Source: Hyphomicrobiales bacterium | GTDB lineage: Bacteria; Pseudomonadota; Alphaproteobacteria; Rhizobiales; Rhizobiaceae | Direction: 5' to 3' | Assembly (NCBI GenBank): GCA_900466875.1 | Contig: UBNQ01000006.1 | Location: forward strand, 1-64,000 | DNA length: 64,000 nt | Shown here: positions 57,486 through 64,000 of the stretch, piece after piece | Numbering within the stretch: position 1 is the first letter of the stretch | Layout: each line of letters starts with the position of its first letter | Notes under the pieces: generated by a model | The model's database searches: none | What the model saw: the letters and a program-made list of their open reading frames with translations, nothing else | Told to the model about the DNA's origin: nothing | Translations under genes and position numbers: made by a program

Positions 57486-60401
57486 TCAGCCGGCTTCGGC
57501 AATTCGCGTCAGTGCGATCTTGAGATTCGCAAGTTGCACTTCGAGTTCGGCGTAACGCTCCCGGTCAGCGGCCACGACTTCCGGATCGGCATTGGCGATG
57601 AATTTTTCGTTGGAGAGCTTTTTGTTCAAGCGCTCCATCTCCTGCTCCGTCTTGACGATCGCCTTTTCGATACGGGCCTTTTCAGCGGCCAGATCGATCA
57701 GGTTGCCGAGCGGCAGGCAGACGGTCGCTTCGCCGACGACGATCTGGGCCGCGCCCTTCGGTGCGACATCTGCCGTCTCGATGCTTTCCGCACGCGCCAG
57801 GCGCTTGATCGCGGCCTCGTGTCGACCGAGACGCTCCGCGGTCACCTCATTGGCGCCAACGACGATCAAGGGCGCGGTGGCGGACGGCGGGACGTTCATT
57901 TCCGAACGTGCCGAGCGGAGGCCGGACACGATGTCGATCAGCCAGTTGATCTCGTCTGCCGCGCTTTCGTCGGCAAACTCTGCCGCCGGCCAGTCGCCAT
58001 GCGCCAGCAGACCATCACGCTCCGCCGTATGCGCCCACAGTTCTTCCGTCATGAACGGCATGAACGGGTGCAGAAGCGCATAAGCCTTTTCCATGACATA
58101 GGCCATGCAGGCCTGGGCTTCGGCCTTTGCGGCTTCGTCTTCGCCCATGAAGACCGGCTTCAGCAGTTCGACATACCAGTCGCAGACCTGGTTCCAGACG
58201 AAACGATAGAGACCGCCGGCCGCTTCGTTGAAGCGATAGGTCTCGATCGCCGTCGTCACTTCCAGAACCGTCTTCGACAATTCGGTGAGGATCCAGCGGT
58301 TGACGGTCAGCTTTGCGTCTTCCGGCTTGAAGTCCGCATTGCGGGCAACACCGTTCATCTCGCCGAAACGCGTGGCGTTCCACAGCTTGGTGCCGAAGTT
58401 TCGATAACCGGCGATGCGGGCCGGATCGAGCTTCACGTCCCTGCCCTGCGCTGCCATGATGGCCAGCGTGAAGCGTAGCGCATCGGCGCCGTATTCGTCG
58501 ATCAGGTCGAGCGGGTCGATGACGTTGCCCTTGGACTTCGACATCTTGTTGCCGTTCTTGTCGCGAACCAGCGCATGAATATAGATCGTGTTGAACGGCT
58601 CGACGCCATTGCCTTCGGCGTCCTTCATGAAATGAAGGCCCATCTGCATCATGCGCACCACCCAGAACGGGATGATGTCGAAGCCGGTGACAAGCACGTT
58701 GGTCGGATAATAACGCTCCAGTTCAGGCGTCTTGTCCGGCCAGCCGAGCGTCGAGAACGGCCAAAGCGCCGACGAGAACCAGGTGTCGAGAACGTCTTCA
58801 TCGCGCGTCAGGATTTCGCCGGGTGCGAAGTTTTCAAGCTTTTCCTGAACCCAGGCCTTCCACGGGCCTTCATGCGCCAGATAATGCTGGATTGCCGCTT
58901 CCAGCGCCTCTTCCTCGCCCTTTTCGACGAAGCACTGGCCATCCGGGCCATACCAGGCCGGGATCTGGTGACCCCACCAGAGCTGGCGCGAAATGCACCA
59001 GGGCTCGATGTTTTCCAGCCAGTTGAAGTAGGTCTTTTCCCAGTTCTTCGGAACGAAATTGGTGCGACCTTCGCGAACCGAATCGAGTGCCGGACCGGCA
59101 AGCGCCTTGTTGTCGACGAACCACTGGTCAGTCAGCATCGGTTCGATGACGACGCCGGAGCGGTCACCGAAGGGCTGCATGATCTTCTTGTTCTCGACAT
59201 AGGGAATGTCGTTGCCTTCGGCGTCCTTGACGGTGACGGCAAGACCTTCGGCATTGATCGCCTCGATGATTTTTGCCCGCGCGACCAGCCGGTCGAGACC
59301 GCGATAATCATCGGGAACGAGATTAATCTCGTCGACATCGTTTTCGCTCGGCAACTCACCGGATCTGGTGATCGCCTGGGCCTTTGCGGCGCAATCGGCA
59401 TATGCTTCGCCGTCGTCGCGCATCGCTGCCCTGGTATCCATCAGGCGGTAGAGCGGGATGTCATTGCGCTTGGCGACCTGATAGTCGTTGAAATCATGCG
59501 CGCCGGTGATCTTGACCGCGCCCGAGCCGAAATCCTTTTCCGGATATTCGTCGGTGATGATCGGGATCAGGCGGCGATGCTCCTTCGGCCCGACCGGGAT
59601 TTCACACAGTTTTCCGACGATCGACGCATAACGCTCGTCGGTTGGGTGAACCGCAACAGCACCGTCACCCAGCATGGTTTCCGGGCGGGTGGTGGCGATC
59701 GAGATATAGTCGCGTTCTTCCGACAGGATGACGTTACCGTCTGCATCCTTCTCGACATAGGTATAGGTTTCGCCGCCGGCCAGCGGGTACTTGAAGTGCC
59801 ACATATGGCCGTCGACTTCCTTGTTCTCGACTTCCATATCGGAAATGGCCGTCTCGAACTTCGGATCCCAGTTGACCAGCCGCTTGCCGCGATAGATCAG
59901 GCCTTCCTTGTAGAGCGTGACGAAAACTTCGAGCACGGCCTTGGAGAGCCCCTCGTCCATCGTAAACCGCTCGCGTGACCAGTCGCAGGAGGCGCCGAGG
60001 CGCTTGAGCTGATTGAAGATCAGGCCGCCCGATTCTTCCTTCCACTCCCAGACTTTATCAATGAAAGCCTCGCGACCCATCTCGCGACGGCCGGGAAGCT
60101 TTTCGGCAGCCAGCTTGCGCTCGACGACCATCTGGGTGGCGATCCCGGCATGGTCCATGCCCGGCTGCCACAACACGTCCTTGCCGCGCATGCGCTCGAA
60201 GCGGACCATGATGTCCTGCAACGTGTTGTTGAGCGCATGGCCCATATGCAGCGAACCGGTAACGTTCGGCGGCGGGATCACGATGGTGAAGGTTTCCGCA
60301 CCCGGCTTGGCATTGGCGCCGGCGCGGAAAGCATCCGCATCGTCCCAGGCTTTTGCGATCTTCGGTTCGACGGCGGCGGAATCGTAGGTCTTTTCGAGCA
60401 T
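57486..60401 (-). CDS. valS: Valyl-tRNA synthetase
   Basis: Charges tRNA-Val and edits threonine. The 971 residues include the HIGH motif PPPNVTGSLHMGHALNNTLQ at about 45-64, the CP1 editing domain (with TTRPETMLGDGAVAVHP), the KMSKS motif NKMSKSKGNVIDPLDL and the C-terminal coiled coil (from about 900). The start MLEKTYDSAAVEPKIAKAW is standard. The gene follows popZ on the minus strand, separated by a terminator and a RIME repeat. Confidence 0.98.
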   Translation of the reverse strand: MLEKTYDSAAVEPKIAKAWDDADAFRAGANAKPGAETFTIVIPPPNVTGSLHMGHALNNTLQDIMVRFERMRGKDVLWQPGMDHAGIATQMVVERKLAAEKLPGRREMGREAFIDKVWEWKEESGGLIFNQLKRLGASCDWSRERFTMDEGLSKAVLEVFVTLYKEGLIYRGKRLVNWDPKFETAISDMEVENKEVDGHMWHFKYPLAGGETYTYVEKDADGNVILSEERDYISIATTRPETMLGDGAVAVHPTDERYASIVGKLCEIPVGPKEHRRLIPIITDEYPEKDFGSGAVKITGAHDFNDYQVAKRNDIPLYRLMDTRAAMRDDGEAYADCAAKAQAITRSGELPSENDVDEINLVPDDYRGLDRLVARAKIIEAINAEGLAVTVKDAEGNDIPYVENKKIMQPFGDRSGVVIEPMLTDQWFVDNKALAGPALDSVREGRTNFVPKNWEKTYFNWLENIEPWCISRQLWWGHQIPAWYGPDGQCFVEKGEEEALEAAIQHYLAHEGPWKAWVQEKLENFAPGEILTRDEDVLDTWFSSALWPFSTLGWPDKTPELERYYPTNVLVTGFDIIPFWVVRMMQMGLHFMKDAEGNGVEPFNTIYIHALVRDKNGNKMSKSKGNVIDPLDLIDEYGADALRFTLAIMAAQGRDVKLDPARIAGYRNFGTKLWNATRFGEMNGVARNADFKPEDAKLTVNRWILTELSKTVLEVTTAIETYRFNEAAGGLYRFVWNQVCDWYVELLKPVFMGEDEAAKAEAQACMAYVMEKAYALLHPFMPFMTEELWAHTAERDGLLAHGDWPAAEFADESAADEINWLIDIVSGLRSARSEMNVPPSATAPLIVVGANEVTAERLGRHEAAIKRLARAESIETADVAPKGAAQIVVGEATVCLPLGNLIDLAAEKARIEKAIVKTEQEMERLNKKLSNEKFIANADPEVVAADRERYAELEVQLANLKIALTRIAEAG

Positions 60402-60470
60402 TTCCTGACCCGTTTTTTATTTATGAATGAGATGCAGGGTTGTTAAAGATGTGGGGGGTGGCAAGTCAAT

Positions 60471-60498
60471 AAAAAAGCCGCCCCGTGTCCGGAGCGGC
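60471..60498 (-). terminator. Terminator between popZ and valS
   Basis: GCCGC/GCGGC stem with a C-rich loop followed by six T on the minus strand. It ends transcription from popZ before valS. Confidence 0.8.
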
Positions 60499-60534
60499 CA
60501 TATGCAATGACACAAGCGGCGCAATGACGGCGCG

Positions 60535-60637
60535 CTAAAGCACGTCGCGATATTTCAGATTCGCTTGCCGTGCTTTAGTTCCTTGTGTTGGCGCATGTCT
60601 TTATCCCGAAACCGGCAACCACTTTCGGGAGACATGC
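60535..60637. repeat. RIME-type rhizobial intergenic repeat
   Basis: Two nested inverted repeats: CTAAAGCAC (60535-60543) with GTGCTTTAG (60570-60578), and GCATGTCT (60593-60600) with AGACATGC (60630-60637). The inner text GTCGCGATATTTCAGATTCG is the conserved core of rhizobial intergenic mosaic elements as I recall them. It sits between popZ and its terminator. Confidence 0.8.
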
Positions 60638-60664
60638 TATAGCCTGTCCGCTCGCCGGCGCAGC

Positions 60665-61567
60665 CTATCGGCGAGGTCCGCGCGCCACCCGCTCGATCTC
60701 TTCGCGCACGAGGCGTTCGACCAGCGTCGGCAGATTATCGTCCAGCCATTCCTGCAGCATCGGGCGCAGCATGTCCTGAGCCATCTCTTCCACCGAACGA
60801 CGCTCCAGGCCATCAAAGACATCGGCGAGTTCGCCGAAGGATTTGGCAACCTGCGCACCGGCAGATTCGGACAGCAGGCCGGCCATGGCGGCAATCGACG
60901 TTCCTGCCTGCGGGGTTTCCGGCTTGATCTCCTCAGGGGCCGGATCATACGCAGTTTCGACAGGTTCCAGCGTTACAGCCGCCGACAGAGCTGCATCCTC
61001 AACGGAAACGGCACGTAGCGGCTGCGGCGCCTGCTCGTCATCACTGCGCGAGGCCTCGATTGCGACCGGAGCGGCCGGCTGAACGGTTGGGCCATCGGCA
61101 AACGAGGGACGCAGTTCCGGGAGATGCAGAGGAATGACCGGCGCGGAAGGCTCTTTGAACGTGGTCTGTGCCAGCGGTTCGGCGGCAGCCGAAGCGGTAT
61201 CGCGCACCAGATCCGATCCGCCATTGGCGCGGGCCACCGCCATATCCTGGTGGCGTGCGGAGGCTGCGCGAACCCGGGCTGCGACATCGGCAAGCGACAG
61301 GGAGCGTTCTGCAATCGCCGGCGCGGCAACAGGCTCCGATCTGACGGGAAATTCCGGCTGGCGCGGCAGGCCGGCATCATTGGCGGCGAGATCAGGCACG
61401 AAAGCACCCGGCTCATCAAAGCTGTCGATGTCGTCGTCATCGAATGAAGACGATGTATCGTTCAGGTCAGCCGCGTCCGAACCGGGATCATTGCTTTCGA
61501 TGATCCGACGGATCGAAGCCAATATCTCCTCCATGGAGGGTTCACGCGCTACATTTGGCTGAGCCAT
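60665..61567 (-). CDS. popZ: Polar organising protein PopZ (DUF2497)
   Basis: 300 residues. The N-terminal recognition helix is EPSMEEILASIRRIIES, the middle is a long acidic, Pro-rich disordered segment, and the C-terminal assembly domain reads MLRPMLQEWLDDNLPTLVER, then REEIERVARG. This is the PopZ architecture. In Agrobacterium PopZ marks the growing pole and tethers the centromere. It lies upstream of valS, as in relatives. The tolC gene that I expect between popZ and the second pcm is absent. Confidence 0.94.
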   Translation of the reverse strand: MAQPNVAREPSMEEILASIRRIIESNDPGSDAADLNDTSSSFDDDDIDSFDEPGAFVPDLAANDAGLPRQPEFPVRSEPVAAPAIAERSLSLADVAARVRAASARHQDMAVARANGGSDLVRDTASAAAEPLAQTTFKEPSAPVIPLHLPELRPSFADGPTVQPAAPVAIEASRSDDEQAPQPLRAVSVEDAALSAAVTLEPVETAYDPAPEEIKPETPQAGTSIAAMAGLLSESAGAQVAKSFGELADVFDGLERRSVEEMAQDMLRPMLQEWLDDNLPTLVERLVREEIERVARGPRR

Positions 61568-61739
61568 TTCATCCTCGCAGTTGCCGAGTGCCGCCGCTTA
61601 TCCGACGGTGGTAAACTTGCGGCTAGTGTAAGGGCTTGGCGACAAGACACAATGTGACCGGCTTGCGCAAAGGCGGCGATACACAGCTTTTGCACAGCCA
61701 TTGAGTCCTCTTCGCAACAGCTGCCGACGGGCAAAAACG

Positions 61740-61762
61740 AAAAAGGGGCGCCAAGCGCCCCT
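61740..61762 (-). terminator. Terminator after second pcm
   Basis: GGGGCGC/GCGCCCC stem with a three-base loop and a T-run on the minus strand, 25 bases after the gene's stop. Confidence 0.88.
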
Positions 61763-61787
61763 CACCCGACGGTCCGTCAGAGCAGTG

Positions 61788-62441
61788 TCAGAACACGAAT
61801 TCCTTGACCTTGGAAAAGCCGGGCAGCGGCTTCACCGAAAGATTGAAACGCGAGCTTTCGGAAATCGCACCATGTTCCTTGAGCAGTATCTTGGCTTGCG
61901 CAGCATTGCCGTAACCGATCACGGCGACAAGCCGCCCGCCTTCCGCCAGCTGATCGAGAAGCGGCGCCGGCACCTCTTCCACCGCACCATTGACGAAAAT
62001 GAGATCGTAGGGCGCGTCAGCCGCATAGCCCTTTGTGAGATCGCCGGTCACCACAGTCGCGTTGCGACAGTCGAGGGCTTTCAGATTGACGGTGGCCTGT
62101 TCAGCCAGCGCCGGGTCACTTTCGAGCGCGGTCACCGAACCCGCCAGCCGCGACAAAAGCGCTGCCACGTAGCCGGTTCCGGTGCCGACATCCAGAACCC
62201 GTTCGTCGCTGGTGATCTCGGCAGCTTGGAGCTGCTTGGCCAAGGGGGAGGCTTCCATGAGGTAGCGGCCCGGCGCCAGTTCGATATCGGCATCGAGATA
62301 GGCCAAAAGCTTTGACTTTTCAGGTACAAAAGCCTCGCGCGGCACCGCGAAAAACGCGCGCAGAACGGAGTGTGACGTTACATCTGTGGTCCGGATCTGG
62401 TTTTCCACCATCTTTATCCGGGCGGCTTCGAAATCTATCAT
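61788..62441 (-). CDS. Protein-L-isoaspartate O-methyltransferase family protein (second copy)
   Basis: 217 residues of the Pcm family with the SAM motif VLDVGTGTGYVAALL and the N-terminal segment RIKMVENQIRTTDVTSHSVL, FAVPREAFVPE. The classical substrate loop of true Pcm is altered here (YLMEASPLAKQL), so it may act on a different protein or small molecule. In S. meliloti the corresponding gene lies beside tolC. It differs in sequence from the pcm at 39432 and is not a recent duplicate. Confidence 0.9.
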   Translation of the reverse strand: MIDFEAARIKMVENQIRTTDVTSHSVLRAFFAVPREAFVPEKSKLLAYLDADIELAPGRYLMEASPLAKQLQAAEITSDERVLDVGTGTGYVAALLSRLAGSVTALESDPALAEQATVNLKALDCRNATVVTGDLTKGYAADAPYDLIFVNGAVEEVPAPLLDQLAEGGRLVAVIGYGNAAQAKILLKEHGAISESSRFNLSVKPLPGFSKVKEFVF

Positions 62442-62604
62442 ATCCTGCCCCTCGCATCCTGTCTGTCGACCGTATTACTGGCGCAGGCCAATCGTTTCAA
62501 GACGGCGCGTGGCGGGTCGGTAAAAAACCTGCCTATCCGCCTCCTCCCCTTAATAGGGTAAAGAAGGGATTACGATACGGAGCGGATACCCGCCCGGTCC
62601 GATA

Positions 62605-62802
62605 TCAGGAATGCGCCCGCAACGGATTGTTGAGCTTTTTCGCCAGCATGTAATCCTGCCCGTAGGAGGAGCGCATGTTGCTGGCCTCGTCGGATTTTGC
62701 CTGGTTTGAAATGGCGGCTGCGAACAAGCCGTCCGGATAGGTGCCTGTTCCTTCAGCGTCGGCAACAGACGGGCGAAACGCATTGACGAATTTGGTGAGC
62801 AC
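62605..62802 (-). CDS. Small rhizobial protein of unknown function
   Basis: 65 residues: MLTKFVNAFRPSVADAEGTG, then DGLFAAAISNQAKSDEASNM and SSYGQDYMLAKKLNNPLRAH. It is hydrophilic, with no membrane helix or signal peptide. The regular amino acid use favours a real gene, though the ribosome site (GGATC before ATG) is weak. I do not know its function. Confidence 0.6.
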   Translation of the reverse strand: MLTKFVNAFRPSVADAEGTGTYPDGLFAAAISNQAKSDEASNMRSSYGQDYMLAKKLNNPLRAHS

Positions 62803-63044
62803 GGATCCGATCCTCCATTCAGGGCATTGACGGCCTTAAAAGCGCGAAGCACGCCTTCGGTTCCAGGCTGTCGCAAAGAAGTTAAAAATTAACCATGTTG
62901 CGTGGCGAGACTGAGGTGGCTGCATGAAATTTCTGCGACACCGGATGCGACAAGAAAAATATGCGCATCGGCCCTCAAGGCGCTTGCGCGACAATTCGAT
63001 TCGTTCTAAACGCCCCACCACACACCGCAAACTACTGCATGGAT

Positions 63045-63118
63045 GGCCTCGTGGCGGAGTGGTGACGCAGAGGACTGCAAATCCTCGTACCCCGGTTCAA
63101 TTCCGGGCGAGGCCTCCA
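63045..63118 (+). tRNA. tRNA-Cys (anticodon GCA)
   Basis: A 74-base plus-strand tRNA with acceptor stem GGCCTCG/CGAGGCC, encoded CCA, and anticodon stem GAGGA/TCCTC. The loop CTGCAAA gives anticodon GCA. The T-loop GGTTCAATTCC is canonical. Confidence 0.97.
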
Positions 63119-63349
63119 ATCCCTTTCAGACAGAACTATAAACATACAGAAACACTGAATAGTTTCTCAGGTGTGGCGATATGGGTTGCAAACGTTCTGC
63201 CGGATGAACCCCAGGCGTTTCGCTTCGAGCACTCCGCCTGACTTAACCCAATATTTACACTCTCCATTCGGCCATTTTTAAAGCACCGTCATTATTCATG
63301 TCGGAAGCGGCGATGTTGCCGCAACGTCCTTTATTTTAGAAGGATCGCC

Positions 63350-63466
63350 ATGACGGCGATGATCGACATGAAACTCACTTTTTCAGACGCCTTCGCGGCG
63401 TTCGCGACCATCATCTCGCTTTCTGCCATACTCTATGTTCTGCACATGGTGCTGGCGCTCTTCTAA
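63350..63466 (+). CDS. 38-residue membrane protein
   Basis: MTAMIDMKLTFSDAFAAFAT followed by IISLSAILYVLHMVLALF: a short N-terminus and one hydrophobic helix running to the C-terminus. GAAGGA lies 7 bases before the ATG. The stop codon TAA is part of the RIME repeat's CTAAAG border. Function unknown; too short for most gene callers. Confidence 0.6.
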   Translation: MTAMIDMKLTFSDAFAAFATIISLSAILYVLHMVLALF

Positions 63467-63564
63467 AGCGTGTCGCGATCCTTCGGATTCGCTCCAAACG
63501 CTTTAGATTTTTAATTTATCGCATGTCTTTTGCGCAAACCTCTGCACGGTTTTGCGCGCCATGC
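63463..63564. repeat. RIME-type repeat, partly diverged
   Basis: CTAAAGCG (63463-63470) and CGCTTTAG (63499-63506) flank the core TGTCGCGATCCTTCGGATTC. The second half (GCATGTCTT, then GCGCAAACC with GGTTTTGCGC) is changed relative to the copy at 60535. It overlaps the end of the 38-residue gene. Confidence 0.7.
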
Positions 63565-63860
63565 TTTATATGACATTCCAGCGACACTCGTCCCGCCAAT
63601 CGAGATAGCGGCCAAAAGCCGCCTTTCCCAAACCAATCGACGCCAGTCCAGACCCGCACAGAAGCAGGGAGCCAGGCGCACGCCTTGCGCGCCGCTCCCT
63701 GACGCGCGTCCTCTCCTAACGCTTTCACCTGCATGGCTCAAAGCCCATGCGGCGTTTTGGCGTGCAGCATTTTTTGCATCAACTGGGCGTTGGTGATACC
63801 ATCTGCTCATACTGGGTGGGAGAAGGCACCCGGTATCGAATGCAGCAGGAGGAGACTGGC
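63565..63860. other. Intergenic stretch without a supported gene
   Basis: About 300 bases between the RIME copy and the 36-residue gene. Open frames on both strands are Arg/Ala-rich with no ribosome site and look like GC-rich noncoding sequence. No hairpin with a T-run is visible. Confidence 0.5.
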
Positions 63861-63971
63861 ATGCATTACTTCGAATTTTTCACATCCATCAATCCGATTG
63901 TCCTGGGCGTTTTGGCTGCGGTCGTCGTTTGCGGCCTATACGACCATTGGCTGGAGACGCACCAGAAGTAG
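63861..63971 (+). CDS. 36-residue membrane protein
   Basis: MHYFEFFTSINPIVLGVLAA followed by VVVCGLYDHWLETHQK. One hydrophobic helix (about 12-27) is followed by a charged tail. AGGAGGAGA lies 7 bases before the ATG, one of the strongest ribosome sites in the window. Earlier in-frame Met codons lack a site. Function unknown. Confidence 0.62.
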   Translation: MHYFEFFTSINPIVLGVLAAVVVCGLYDHWLETHQK

Positions 63972-64000
63972 CAAACCTGTCGAAACGCACCGCGTCAGAC

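Noticed and set aside
62521-62560. CCTCCTCCCC at 62540 as another anti-SD RNA loop
   Set aside because: There is no flanking stem on the plus strand; on the minus strand it is a purine-rich AGGGGAGGAGG stretch without a gene start at the right distance.
63511-63810. Frames on both strands between the last repeat and the 36-residue gene
   Set aside because: They overlap each other, lack ribosome sites and show no hydrophobic or domain pattern.

Overview
The window is a stretch of housekeeping chromosome from an alphaproteobacterium of the order Rhizobiales, most likely family Rhizobiaceae (Rhizobium/Agrobacterium/Sinorhizobium group). The reasons are high GC coding, recognisable ExoR and PopZ proteins, several DUF1127 genes, intergenic palindromes resembling rhizobial RIME-type repeats, and a gene order (trmFO - yajC - tatABC - scpAB - nagZ - argS - exoR - valS - popZ) that I associate with this family. 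I see no phage, insertion sequence, plasmid function or CRISPR array.

Region by region. 0-5.4 kb, minus strand: recJ, a small tail-anchored protein, hom, an AlaC-type aminotransferase and a lipoprotein. 5.5-9.9 kb, plus strand: phaC, sfsA, map and radC, tightly packed. 9.9-13.6 kb: a divergent pair (NAD-dependent epimerase-like protein and XRE/MmyB-type regulator), then sthA. 13.6-17.9 kb: rpsD, a VapBC-like toxin-antitoxin pair, a HerA-like ATPase, a LysE-type exporter and an elongated DUF1127 protein. 18-23.4 kb: a small membrane protein/HTH regulator pair with twin operators, murI, a SPOUT methyltransferase, a FUSC transporter and a secreted protein. 23.5-31.6 kb: icd, acetyltransferase, GST, three small exported proteins, an ABC-F ATPase, two small membrane proteins, tig and tRNA-Leu.

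31.8-32.8 kb holds the most interesting locus: an unannotated small RNA made of three hairpins, each carrying an anti-Shine-Dalgarno CTCCTCCC loop, directly upstream of two DUF1127 genes. 32.9-50 kb: trmFO, a pair of homologues of mitochondrial complex I assembly factors (NDUFAF6-like and NDUFAF3-like), yajC, a DUF815 ATPase, a LysM/LytM lipoprotein, pcm, surE, serS, tatABC, scpAB, nagZ and a giant SPOR-domain protein. 50-64 kb: argS, dgt, erpA, xthA, exoR, a FadL-type porin, valS, popZ, a second pcm, tRNA-Cys, repeat elements and several very small proteins.

The main functional themes are translation (rpsD, serS, valS, argS, map, trmFO, two tRNAs), envelope biogenesis and division (Tat, YajC, MurI, NagZ, LytM factor, SPOR protein, PopZ, ScpAB), and envelope stress/exopolysaccharide control (ExoR). 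Three genes that I expect in the equivalent neighbourhoods of related genomes (secDF, tolC and, less surely, glpX) are absent from their usual slots. Many start codons were moved inward from the longest open frame on the basis of ribosome binding sites and family starts; these choices are stated in each entry.
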